64,000 nt of DNA from Lysobacter silvisoli (GCF_003382365.1 NZ_QTSU01000001.1:1116001-1180000); one strand, 5' to 3'. Shown: positions 34,759-46,400, counted from the first letter of the stretch. The notes: generated by a model not told the origin, from the letters alone. Numbers and translations: made by a program.

Positions 34759-35793
34759 ATGCGCCTTCCTCTCGTCTTCATGTTCTCCGGGCAGGGCTCG
34801 CAGTACCACCAGATGGGACGCGAGCTGTACGACCGGCATCCCAGGTTCCGCCTGTGGATGGATCACTGCGACGAAATCGCCGAGCCGCTGATCGGCGGCT
34901 CGCTGTGCGACTTGCTGTACCGCAAAGGCGACAAAGGCCAGCCGTTCGACCGTCTGCTGCACACCAGTCCGGCGCTGGTGGCATTCGAATTCAGCCTGGC
35001 GCGGGTGTTGATCGAAGAGGGCGCCCGGCCGGACTACCTGCTCGGCTACAGTCTGGGCGAACTCACCGCCGCGATCATCGGCGGAGCATTGACCATCGAG
35101 CAGGGCATCGGCTTCGCTGCCGATTACGCCCGGCTGGTCGAAGCCGAAAGTCCGCCGGCGACCATGCTGGCGGTGGTCGGCGTGTCCGACGTCGAAATGC
35201 GCTATGCCGGCCTGCTCGCAGATTGCTGGGTGACCGCGCGCAACTTCGAGCGGCATCTGGTCGTGACCGGACCGGTCGATGCGATCGCGCCGCTGCGCGC
35301 GGCGCTGACCGGTGACGGCGTGGTCCATCAAGTGCTGGCGGTCAAGTACGGATTCCATACCGGCATGCATGCGGCGCTCGAAGCGCCGTTCAAGGCGCTG
35401 GCGGAGAAAGTGGACTTCGCGCCGCTGCGCACGCCGATGGTGTCGTGTCTGGACGGAAGCGTGCACGACGGCGAAAGCGATCAGAGGGAATGGTCGCAGC
35501 GTCTGTGGGCCACGTTCCGCCGGCCGGTGGAGTTCGGCGCCACGGTACGTGGCCTGCTCGATCGGGGCGATTTCCACTTCCTGGACGTAGGCCCCAGCGG
35601 CACGCTTGCGACCTTCGTCAAGTACCTGCTGCCGGTCGGGAGCGCGTCGACATTCGGCGACGTGATCAATAATTTCGGCAGGGACGAGCGCACCTATCGC
35701 GACGCGCTGCAGCGGCTGGGCTTGAGCGACGTCTCCAGCACCGCGTACCGGCAGGCTAGCGCCGCGCATTCCTCGGGGAGGGCGTCGGCTTGA
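34759..35793 (+). CDS. second trans-acyltransferase, probably acyl hydrolase (proofreading)
   Basis: 344 residues, AT fold with SGQGSQ, Ser98 in GYSLGEL and His200 in GFHTG. It differs from the preceding AT at both motifs (GYS rather than GHS, FHT rather than FHS). Clusters of this kind often pair a malonyl AT with an acyl hydrolase (PedC-type) that clears stalled or decarboxylated chains from ACPs. I favour that role, but selectivity for another extender unit is possible. Its stop overlaps the TTG start of the thioesterase. Confidence 0.85.
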   Translation: MRLPLVFMFSGQGSQYHQMGRELYDRHPRFRLWMDHCDEIAEPLIGGSLCDLLYRKGDKGQPFDRLLHTSPALVAFEFSLARVLIEEGARPDYLLGYSLGELTAAIIGGALTIEQGIGFAADYARLVEAESPPATMLAVVGVSDVEMRYAGLLADCWVTARNFERHLVVTGPVDAIAPLRAALTGDGVVHQVLAVKYGFHTGMHAALEAPFKALAEKVDFAPLRTPMVSCLDGSVHDGESDQREWSQRLWATFRRPVEFGATVRGLLDRGDFHFLDVGPSGTLATFVKYLLPVGSASTFGDVINNFGRDERTYRDALQRLGLSDVSSTAYRQASAAHSSGRASA

Positions 35794-36215
35794 GCCGATT
35801 CTTCGAACTGGGCCAGCAGGTGCTGGTGTCCCAGCCCTTCAGCAGGCTGCTGGGCACGGAGCTGTGCGAACTGTCCGAGGGCTACGCCGAGCTGTCGTTG
35901 CGGCTGCGCGAGGATTTCAAGCAAAGCTACGGCTACGTCCATGGCGGCGTCATCAGCTACCTGGCCGACAACTGCCTGACGTTCGCCGGCGCGACCGTGC
36001 TCGGCAATTGCGTGACCTCGGAGTTCAAGATCAATTACGTGATGCCGACCATCGGCGAGCTGCTGGTCGCCAAGTCCTCCGTGCTGTCCTTCGCATTGAG
36101 GCAGGCGGTATGCGAATGCAAGGTCTACGTCGTCCGCAATCAGGAGTCCATGCTGGTCGCGGCGGCGCAGGGCACGATCGTCAAGATCGAGACCGATATC
36201 AGGACGAGCGCATGA
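35790..36215 (+). CDS. hotdog-fold thioesterase, PaaI family
   Basis: 141 residues, one hotdog domain with the HGG motif (YVHGGVISYLADN) of PaaI-like acyl-CoA thioesterases. The start is the TTG at 35790, which overlaps the upstream stop and is preceded by GGGGAGG about nine bases away; no better ATG exists. It may hydrolyse aberrant acyl-ACP or CoA intermediates, a type II thioesterase role. The four-base overlaps on both sides show tight coupling with the AT and reductase genes. Confidence 0.85.
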   Translation: MSRFFELGQQVLVSQPFSRLLGTELCELSEGYAELSLRLREDFKQSYGYVHGGVISYLADNCLTFAGATVLGNCVTSEFKINYVMPTIGELLVAKSSVLSFALRQAVCECKVYVVRNQESMLVAAAQGTIVKIETDIRTSA

Positions 36216-37204
36216 AGGCCCTCGTCTACCACGAGTACGGATCTCCCGATGTTCTGCAGCTGCGGGACGTGGAGATGCCCGTACCGCGCTCGAACGAGCT
36301 GCGCATCCGCATGCGCGCCGCGTCGCTCAACCCGGCCGATCTGTATCTGATGCGCGGAAGCCCCTACATGCTGCGGTTTAAGATCGGCCTGAAACGACCG
36401 AAGAACAACGGTGTCGGCCTGGATTTCGCCGGGGTCGTCGACGCCGTCGGCGACGGGGTTACCTCACTGCGCGTAGGCGACGAAGTCTTCGGCCAGATTT
36501 CCGACTTTTCCACCGGACGCACCCGCGCCCTGGCCGAATACCTGTGCGTGGGCGCGGCGCTCGCAGTGAAGAAGCCGCAAGGCATCGGTTTCGCCGAAAT
36601 CGCCTCGATTCCGCTGGCGGGAAGCACCGCGCTGTTCGCGGTCCGCGATTACGGCCAGGTGACCTCCGGGCAGCATGTGCTGATCAACGGCGCGGGCGGC
36701 GGGGTGGGCGTGCATGCGGTGCAGCTTGCGAAGCATTTCGGCGCCACGGTCACGGCCGTGTGCAGCGAGGCCAAGCGATCGCTGATGCAGGAGATCGGCG
36801 CCGACCACGTTATCGACTACCGAAAGCAGGATTTCACCGCCGGTTCCACCCGCTACGACACGATCATCGACACGGTCAGCAGCCAATCCCTGCGTCGCTG
36901 CAGGCAGGTACTGGTGCCTCAGGGCCGGTTTGTTTGGGTGGGGGGAACCGGCAAGACCCATTGGTTTGGCCCGCTGCGCCTGGCGCTGAACGTACTGGCG
37001 ATGCCGCTGTTCGACCGCAGGCATCGCTGGATTCTGGCGTCGAAGGCGCCCACCGCCGAGGACCTGGCGACGCTCGCCGGCTTGCTCGAACAGGGGGCAT
37101 TCCGCCCAGTCATCGATCGGCGCTATCCGCTTGCGGATGCCGCCGATGCCATCCGTCATCTGGAGAAAGGCCATGCGTGCGGAAAGATCGTCGTCGAGAT
37201 CTGA
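36212..37204 (+). CDS. MDR-superfamily NAD(P)H-dependent oxidoreductase, candidate trans-enoylreductase
   Basis: 330 residues from the ATG at 36212 (overlapping the thioesterase stop). It is a medium-chain dehydrogenase/reductase of the quinone-oxidoreductase branch: GroES-like N-terminal half, then the nucleotide motif NGAGGGVGVHAVQLAKHFGA. No structural-zinc Cys cluster is visible. Cis-AT PKS enoylreductases belong to the same superfamily. As the window encodes no in-line ER and no FMN-type trans-ER, this is the best candidate for any enoyl reduction, though reduction of another intermediate is equally possible. It ends the block of trans-acting genes. Confidence 0.85.
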   Translation: MKALVYHEYGSPDVLQLRDVEMPVPRSNELRIRMRAASLNPADLYLMRGSPYMLRFKIGLKRPKNNGVGLDFAGVVDAVGDGVTSLRVGDEVFGQISDFSTGRTRALAEYLCVGAALAVKKPQGIGFAEIASIPLAGSTALFAVRDYGQVTSGQHVLINGAGGGVGVHAVQLAKHFGATVTAVCSEAKRSLMQEIGADHVIDYRKQDFTAGSTRYDTIIDTVSSQSLRRCRQVLVPQGRFVWVGGTGKTHWFGPLRLALNVLAMPLFDRRHRWILASKAPTAEDLATLAGLLEQGAFRPVIDRRYPLADAADAIRHLEKGHACGKIVVEI

Positions 37205-37320
37205 CCTGAATCCGGGAGCCATCGCGGACGTGAACGGAGAGGCTGCCAAGCCACGTTTCGCGATGCGCGTTGATTTACAAGAAAGCAGCGAAATTCCAGG
37301 GTTTTTTTTGCGATTTGAGT

Positions 37321-37349
37321 TGTTACCTGGCGGTCGAATGACTATGATC
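37321..37349 (+). promoter_or_regulatory. candidate sigma70-type promoter upstream of the DUF2156-lyase PKS
   Basis: TTGTTA (37321-37326) and TATGAT (37344-37349) are separated by 17 bases. They lie in the only clearly AT-enriched stretch of the window, 57 bases before the ATG at 37406. This is the longest intergenic gap (201 bases), so the second half of the cluster may have its own transcript. Assigned by eye only. Confidence 0.5.
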
Positions 37350-37357
37350 CGAGGTGG

Positions 37358-37377
37358 CGCCAAAGTGACTTGGCGCT
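37358..37377. promoter_or_regulatory. inverted repeat just downstream of the candidate promoter
   Basis: GCGCCAA and TTGGCGC form a perfect 7-bp stem around a 6-base loop, nine bases after the putative -10 box. It could be an operator or a 5' leader hairpin. The following leader contains AAGGAA (37391-37396) as the ribosome site for 37406. Confidence 0.45.
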
Positions 37378-37405
37378 GGGGACGGAACGCAAGGAATGCT
37401 GACCA

Positions 37406-40400
37406 ATGATGGACCATGACACCCTGCAGGAGCGCACAGAGAACTATCTGAAATCGCTGATCTGCGATTCGGCGGATACGGCGCTGGTCTTCGACGCGGA
37501 GACGCCATTCGGCGAGCTCGGCGTCAATTCTTTCCTGGTCCTGAAGATACTTAAGCGTCTGGAGCAGGACTTCGGCACGTTGCCGAAGACGCTGCTGTTC
37601 GAGAACTTCAACGTCCGGGATCTGGCCCGGTATTTCGTCAAATCGCATACGGACGTATTGATCGGCAAGTTCCCGGACGCTTTGCCGTCCGCGTCGTCGC
37701 AACAGGCGGAGCCGCGCCCATCGATTCCCACGGACGAGGTGCCCGCTCCCGCGCCAGCCGCGCCTGCGCGGGCGACGACGAGCGCGGCGAGCGAAACACG
37801 ACTGCCGGCAATGGTCGCGCTCAGGCACTTGCATCGCTACCCGCAACTGGAACGGCGCCGGCACGAGATTTTCGATCGTTACAAAAACGAATCTTCGGTG
37901 TCGCGCGGCACCGCGATGATCGCGCCGCTGCTGTTCTTCGGTGACGCTCAGCACGGCTATTTCAACTGCGGCAAAGGCAGGGACATCCTGCTGGCTTACG
38001 GCTATACCGGGCCGGAAGATCAGTTCCACCCGCTCGCCGAACAGTTGTATCGGTACTGCGACGCGCATGGCCTGCAGCTCAATCTGTTCGTCGAAGATAG
38101 GCTTCCCGAGCTGTGCGGCAAGCGCTTTTCCGCGACGCCATTCGGCGTGATGCAGCGCGTGACCGACCTGGCGTCCTTCACCCTGGAAGGCCAGAAAATG
38201 CGGCGTTTGCGCTATCTGGTGTCCAAGTTCGCCAATGCCGGTGCCTGCCGTACCCAAGAGTACATCTGCGGCAGCGATGCCAAGACCGCCGAGGCGGTCG
38301 CCGCGATCATCGACCGCTGGTGCGCGACTCGCACGATGGTCAATCCGCTGATCCACATCGTCAAGGCCGAGATCCTCGCGGGCACGCTGGACCGCGAGCA
38401 CCGGCTGTTCCTGACCTACGTCGACGATGTCCTGCAGAACGCGATCCTGGTGTCGCCGATGGCGGCCGGCGCCGGCTATCTGATGGATCTGGAGTTCTAC
38501 GGCCCGGACATGCCGCTGGGCGGGCTGGAATTCGCCATCGTCAACATCATCCAGACGCTGCGCGACGAGGGCTGCAGCGTGTTCAGCCTCGGCGGTACTT
38601 ACGGCTGCAAGCTCGCCGACTCGCCCGACGCGGACCCGGCGATCGAGAACATCCTCGAGGATCTGCGCCGCCAGGAGATCTTCAACGACGCGGGCAACCT
38701 TCAGTTCAAGAACAAATTCCGCCCCGAAAGCAAGGACATCTTCCTGTGCCGGGCCGTGGATGCGGGCAGGGCGGACAACGTTCTCGACATCATTCTGATG
38801 ATCGCAGACCCGGCGATATCGGACGGCGACGAGCCGCCGGTCGACGAGGTCGTGCCTGCGCCGGCGTGCGCCACGGAAGCGAATGCGGCGCCGGCCTCGA
38901 CCGCCGCCACGACGGCCACCGGCGACATCGCATCCAGCCCGCGCTGGAAGGCGCTGGAAGCGGCCGGTTTCAACCCGCTGAACATTCCCGCCGCGCAAGT
39001 CGACTTCGATCTGAAGACCGACTCCTGGGCGCAGTTGCGCCTGACCGCCATCGACAAGCAAATGGCCACCCTGTTCGCGCAGATCCAGCGGCCGATCGAC
39101 GTGAACGCCGGCCTGCGCCGGGTATTTCCGTTCAAGCACTTCACCCTGGCCGAGTCCGGGCGCGCGGCCGAAGCGCTGTTCTGCCAGGCCTGGGAGACCC
39201 GGGGTAGGGTGCCGCAGAACATCCTGTTCCCCAGCACGATTTTCAATCAGATCGACAACGGCTACTCCCCGGTAGAAATGCCCGTCGCCCATGCCTTCGA
39301 TCTGCAGTCCGACGCGCCTTTCAAAGGCGACCTCGATCTGTCCGCGCTGCGCGCCGAGATCGCAAGCCAAGGCGCAGAGATCGCTTATGTCTGCATCGAG
39401 CTGACCGATAACGCCACGGGCGGCGGCGCGGTGTCGCTGCCCCACCTGAAGCAGGTAAAGACCCTGCTGCAGGAGCACCGGCTGCCGCTGGTTCTCGATG
39501 CCACGCGTGTGCTCGAGAACGCACTGACCGTCATCGACCACGATCCCGAATGGCGCGGCGCCTCGCTGTGGCAGGTGGCGGAGGCCTTGCTGTCGCAGGC
39601 CGACGCGATCGTGGTCAGCCTGGCCAAGGATTTCTGCGTCGACAAGGGCGGGCTGATCGCGACCAACGATCAGGCGCTGCACGACCGGCTGCAAGCCTTG
39701 CAGCAGCGCGGCGGCAAGGCCCTGGACGTCACCGAGAAGAAGTGCATCGCGGCATCGCTGCAGAACCGCGGCTACATCGAGACCCATGTCCGCCGCCGCG
39801 TCGAGGCCGTGAAGGCACTGGGATCGCGTCTTGCGGAACGGCAATTGCCTGTCGTCCGTCCGGCGTCCGCCCATTGCGTGTTGATCGACGTCAAGCGTAT
39901 TCCCGAGTTTCGCGATCTGGCCGCACCGGTGGCATCGTTCGTGGCCTGGCTCTACCTGGCTACCGGCATCCGCGCCGGCGCGCACAGCGTCGGCATGCAG
40001 CACGATACCTCGCTCAATCAACTCGTCAGGCTGGCCATTCCCGTGGGCCTAAAAGCCGACGAGGTCAATCGGCTGGGCGACCGGCTGGTGGAAGCGTTCG
40101 CCGACATCGTCAATATCCCCGACCTCAGCGCGAGCGCAGGGGTGGGCGATCTCAACGTTCGGCTCACGCTGGATGGACTGTTGTCGCCGCGCAGCGTCGT
40201 ATCGGTGCCGGTGGGGGATGCGCAGGGCGCTGCTACGGTTGCAGCCGTGCACGCTTCGGCTACGCACGCCGCGCAGCCGCGTGCCGCTACCGCCGCGGCA
40301 GCCGGGCCGCAGGCCTCCGATATGTCGGTGCCGGCCGATATGGAAATCGCCATCGTCGGTATGGCCGCGCGCTTTCCGAAGGCCAGGAACGCCGAGGAGC

Positions 40401-43400
40401 TCTGGGAAAATCTCACCCAGGGGCGCGACTGCATCGATGAGATTCCGCAGTCGCGGTTCGAGCGCCGGCGCAACCGCGATGTGTTGGGCCGGTACCGCGG
40501 CGGCTTTCTCGACGACCTGGACCGCTTCGACTCGCTGTTCTTCAATATATCGCCGCGCGAAGCCGAGACCTTGGACCCGCAGGAGCGCCTGTTCCTGGAG
40601 GTCGCTTGGGAAGCTCTGGAAGACGCCGGCTACTACCCCGAGGCGTTCCAGAGCGAAGAGCTGGGCGCACGCCGGATCGGCGTGTACGTGGGCGCGGTGT
40701 GGGCGATGTACCAGATGGTCGGCGCCGAGGAGCGCCTGGCCGGCAACGCTGTGGTCGCCAACTCGTTCCTGTGGAGCGTCGCCAACCGCGCTTCCTACTT
40801 CATGAATTTCACCGGTCCCAGCATCGCGGTTGACACCGCGTGCTCGGCCAGCCTGACCGCGATCCATCTCGCCTGCGATGCCATCCGGCGCGGCGAATGC
40901 GCCGCCGCCCTGGTCGGCGGCGTCAACCTGGATGTGCACCAGTCCAAACAGGAAATCACCGTCGCTGGCGGTCTGCTGTCGGATGAAGGCCTATGTCGCG
41001 CCTTCGGCCGCGGCGCCAGCGGCTACGTGCCGGGCGAGGGCGTCGGCGCGCTGCTGCTCAAGCCGCTCGCCCAGGCGCGGCGCGACCGCGACAACATCTA
41101 TGCGGTGATCAAGAGCTCGGCGATCAGCCACGGCGGGCGCAACAGCGGCTATGCGGTACCGAACTCGAAGGCGCAGTGCGACGTCGTCAGCATGGCGCTG
41201 CAGAAGGCCAACGTGGACGCGCGCAGCATCGGTTACATCGAAGCCCACGGCACCGGCACCGAGCTGGGCGATCCCATCGAGATCGCCGGCCTCAACCAGG
41301 CGTTCGAAAAGGACCGGGTCGCGCTGCAGACCTGCCCGATCGGTTCGATCAAGACCAACATCGGCCACCTGGAAGCGGCCGCGGGCATCGCGGGCGTGTG
41401 CAAGACCATCCTGCAGATGCGTCACCGCACCCTGGTGCCGTCGCTGCATTCGGCCCAACTCAATGAATTCATCGATTTCGCGCATTCGCCGTTCGTAGTC
41501 CAGCAGACGCTGACGCCGTGGCAGCCCAAGGAAATCGATGGCGTGCTGCAACCGCTGCGTGCGGGCATCAGCTCTTTCGGCGCTGGCGGTTCCAACGCGC
41601 ATGTGATTCTCGAAGCGGTTTCGGACACCGCATTGTCCACCGGCGTTCCGGCGGAACGCGGGCTGCGCATTTTTCCGCTGTCGGCGCGTAACGAAGAGCA
41701 GCTGCGCCAGGTCGCGATGCGGCTGCAGTCCTTCGTCGAGAAGCGCCGCGACGGCGATGCCCCTCCCAGCCTCGATGAGATCGCCTTCACCCTGCAGCTG
41801 GGCCGCAAGTCCTTCGATCACCGCGTCGCCATTCTGGCGGACAGCCACGAGCGCCTGATCGGCAGGCTGCAGTCCTTCCTGGCAGGCACGCGCGACGAGC
41901 ACATCCTGATCGGCCACGTGAAGAATGCGGAAGGCATCACCAAGATGCTCAACCGCAAGGAAAAGGACGCCTTCGTCGATCTGCTGGCGAAATCGCGCGA
42001 TCCGATGAAGCTGGCGCAGCTGTGGATCGACGGCCTGGTGTCCGAATGGCAGGGCATGCAGATCGGTGAGCAGGGCAGGCGAATTTCGCTGCCGACGTAT
42101 CCGTTCGCCGACAAGCGTCATTGGCTCGAACCCATCCAAGGCAGCGCGATCGGGCCGGCGTCGGCCGGGCAGGTGGCCGGCCTGCATCCGCTGATCGACA
42201 GCAACGAATCCACGTTCGAGCGCCAGGTGTTCCGCAAGGTATTCACCGACCGCGAGTTCTTCATCTACGACCATCTGGTGTCCGACATCCCCACGCTTCC
42301 GGGCGTGGCTTATCTCGACCTGGCGCGCAAGGCCGGCGAGATCGCCGCCGGGCGCAAGGTCCGCAGAATCAAGAACATCCTCTGGGTCAGCCCGTTGACG
42401 GTGCGCAACTCGGTTGCCAACGAGGTGCTGGTCGAACTGAAGCCCGCTGGCGACTCGGTCGTGTTCGAGGTCTTCAGCGAACGCGAGGATGGAAGGAAGC
42501 AGCTCTATTGCCAAGGGAAGCTCTTCTATGCGACGGCCCAGGACGATGCGGCGGAAGACGAGCACATCGACCTGTCCGCGATCCGCAGTCGCTGCGACAA
42601 GGTCATGGACGCCGACCGTGCCTACCCGCTGTTCAAGACCCTCGGCCTGGGCCTGGGCCCCAGCTTTCAGGCGCTCACCGAGGTCCACCGCAATCCCCAG
42701 GCCGCCTTCGAGGTGCTGGGCGCCCTGAAGATGCCGGCGCTGGACGGCACGCGCTTCGATGAGTTCGTGCTGCATCCCTCGCTGGTCGACTCCTCATTCC
42801 AGGCGGCCATGGCCGCGCGGCTCGCCGACGCCGGCGGCGAGATGTTCGTGCCGTATTCGCTGGGCGAAGTGGAGATCCTGCATCCGCTTACCCAGGTCTG
42901 CTACAGCTACGTGACCGAGGCCAGGGACGAGAAGAAGTCGTCCAACGTCTCGAAGATGAACGTGCTCATCGTCGACGAGCAGGGCAGGGTGCTGGTCAGG
43001 GTGCGCGATTCGGTCGGTGTGCCGTTGCTCGACGTGCACGAAAAGCCCGGCGCCGCGTCTGGTGCGCCGTCAACGGGCGGCGACGATGCTGCGTTCCCTA
43101 CCTTGTATTACCGCCCCGAGTGGCAGCCCGCATCGCTCCCGGCTCCCGCAAGCGAGCCCTCGCGGCAGACCATCGTGTTGTTCGCACCCGATGAGCGCAG
43201 TCACGAGGCTTACCGGGCCGCGTTGGCCGCGTCAGGAGGCGACCCCGACAAGCTGATCGCGGTGCTGCCCGGCGACGGCTTCGCCCGTATCGACCCCCGT
43301 CGATATCGTATCGATGCCGGCAAGCGCGAGGACTTCGAGACGTTGCTTTCGGCGTTGCGCCAGCAATCCGATGCCGCCCTGAACCTGTGCTTCGCCTGGT

Positions 43401-46400
43401 CGGCGCTGCCCGACACCGAGGCCGACGGGCTGTCGGCCGAAGACCGCACGATGCGGGCGCTCGATCGCGGCGTGTACGCTTTCCTGTATCTGACCCAGGC
43501 CATCATCGCGCAGAAATGCGAGCCCGATGTCCGCCTGCAGTACCTATACTTCAGCACGCCGCTCGAAACGCAGCCGCACAATGAGGCGATCCAGGGCTTT
43601 GCGACCATTCTGCGCGCCGAGTGCCCTAAGCTCGCATGCAAGGTCGTTGAAATCGTCGGCACCGACTCGGCCGATGCCGCCGGCTTCGATACGACGTCGG
43701 TGGCCGCGATCGCGGCCGAGTTCTGCGACGATACCAAGGCCTTGGCGGTGCGCTACCGCGAAGGCGTGCGTTACCTGCGCCGTATCCACGGCTGCGAAGA
43801 ACCCGTCGCTCCGGCCCGGGACGCAGCCCCGATCCGTCATGGCGGCATCTACCTCATCACCGGCGGCGCCGGCGGCTTGGGCCTGATCTTCGCCGAGCAT
43901 CTGGCGAGGCAGTGCCAGGCGCGGTTGGTGCTGAGCGGCCGCGGCGCGCTCAAGCCGGAAGCCGAAGCGGCGCTCGACTCCATGCGCGCGGCCGGTGCCG
44001 AAGTGGTGTACGTGCCGGCCGACGTGTCCAAGCGCGAGGATGTCGAAAGACTGGTCCAAGTGTGCAAGGACCGCTATGGCGGGCTGCACGGCATCATCCA
44101 CAGCGCCGGCGTGCTGCGCGATGCGTACTTGCGCAACAAGACGCGCGACGAAATGGCGGCCGTGTTCGCGCCCAAGATCCGAGGCTCGGTGCTGCTGGAC
44201 GACGCGACGCGCGACGAACCGCTGGACTTCTTCGTGATGTTCTCGTCGCTGGCGGCGCTGGCAGGCAACGCCGGCCAGAGCGATTACTCGTACGCGAACC
44301 ATTTCATGGATGCGTTCGCCGCGCAGCGCAATGCGCGCGCTCGTGCCGGGCAGCGGCACGGCAAGGCGCTCAGCCTCAACTGGTCGATCTGGGCCGAGGG
44401 CGGCATGCGGCTGGACGAGCAAACCGCGCTGTTCTTCGAGCGCAATCTCGGCATCCGGCCGCTGCGGCGCGAGGTCGGTATCCAGGCGCTGATGCTGGGC
44501 CTGCATGGCGATCTGCCGCAGCTCGCGGTGCTGCAGGGCGTGAAGGACAAGGTCGAACGCGCCTGGGGCATCGGCGCGGTCGACGCGCCCAAGGCCGCCG
44601 AGGCGGCGTCTGCGGCGGCCCCGACGGTGGTTGGGGGCGAGGACGGCGATCTGGCGATCCAGGTCCAGGGCGCGCTGTCGCAGATCGTCATGGACTTCCT
44701 GAAGATCGACGCCGATGATGTCGACCTCGACACCATCCTGCTGGACCTGGGTTTCGATTCGATCGGGCTCACCTCGTTCAGCAACATGGTCAACGACAAG
44801 TACGGCCTGGACATCACGCCGGTCTTGTTCTTCGAGTATCCGAACATCCGCGAGATCGCCAAGCATCTCGCCCAGGACCACCGCGAGAACATGCTTCGCG
44901 TGCATGCGCAGGCGGGTACGCTGTCGGCCGCGGCCAACGCCGGCTCGCCCAGCCCAGCGCTACCGGTCCGGGATCAGCCTGTGTTCGCGCCCAAGAACGC
45001 GCTTGCCGTGCCGGATGCGACGCCGCCCGCGGGCACGGGGCGCTTCTCCCCCGGCCGCCGCTTCATCGAGCGCCCGATCGCCATCGTCGGCATGAGCGGC
45101 GTGATGCCGCAGGCGGACACGCTGGACGAGTACTGGGACAAGCTGAGCAAGGCCGAGAACAACATGGTCACGCTTGTTCCGCCGGACCGCTGGGACTGGG
45201 AGGCGTACTACGGCGATCCGCTGGCGGAGAAGAACAAGACGCTGTCGAAGTGGGGCGGCTTCATGCGCGAGGTCGACAAGTTCGACCCGCTGTTCTGGGG
45301 CATCTCGCCGCGCGAAGCGGAGATGATGGATCCGCAGCAGCGGATTTTCCTGGAGAGCGTCTGGGGTGCGATCGAGGACGCCGGCCACCGGGTCTCCGAC
45401 CTGGCCGGCACCAAGACCGGTCTGTTCGTCGGCGCGGCCACGCGCGACTACATCGACCTGATGGCGACGAACCAGGCCGAGCTCGACGGCTATTCCGCTT
45501 CGGGCACTTCGCACGCCATCCTCGTCAACCGCGTGTCGTTCCTGCTCAATCTTCACGGGCCCAGCGCGCCGCTGGACACCGCGTGCTCGAGTTCGCTGGT
45601 GGCCCTGCACCGCGCGATCGAGTCGATCCACACCGGCAGCTGCGACATGGCGATCGTCGGCGGGGTGCAGGTCATGCTCACCCCCGCCGGTCACATCTCG
45701 TTCGGCGCGGCCGGCATGCTGGCCGACGACGGCAAATGCAAGACCTTCGATTCGCGCGCGAACGGCTACGTCCGCGGCGAGGGCTCCGGCGCGATCCTGA
45801 TCAAGCCGCTGGAGAACGCCATCGCCGACGGCGACCATATCTATGCGGTCGTCAAATCCACCGCCGAGAACCACGGCGGCAAAGTGACGATGCTGACCGC
45901 GCCGAACCCGAACGCGCAGGCCGATCTGCTGGTCGAAGCCTACGAAAAGGCCGAGATCGATCCCCGCAGCGTCGGCTATCTCGAGTGTCACGGCACCGGC
46001 ACCAGCCTGGGCGATCCGATCGAGATCCAGGCCATGAAGAAGGCGTTCTCCGAGCTGTACCGCAAGCATCAGATCCCGCCGGCCGAGAAGCCGCACATCG
46101 GGCTCACCTCGGCCAAGACCAACATCGGCCATCTGGAAACCGCAGCCGGTATCGCCGGCATCCTGAAGGTGCTGCTGTCCATCAAGCACAAGCAGATTCC
46201 CGCGCTGCTGCACTTCGAGAAGCTCAATCCCTACATCAATCTCGACACCACCCCCTTCTATCCGGTGGAAAAGACCAAGGAATGGGAGCCGGCGGTCGAC
46301 GGGCAAGGCCGGGTCCACCCGCGCCGCGCCGGCATCAGCTCCTTCGGCTTCGGCGGCGCCAACGTACACGTAGTGCTGGAGGAGTACCTAGCGGACGAAG

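Noticed and set aside
37302-37309. Run of eight T as a possible terminator for the trans-acting block
   Set aside because: No convincing GC-rich stem directly precedes it; it fits better as AT-rich DNA upstream of the candidate promoter.
37805-38820. Genuine phosphatidylglycerol lysyltransferase
   Set aside because: No transmembrane flippase part, and the domain is fused between ACP and PLP lyase, so a lipid substrate is unlikely.
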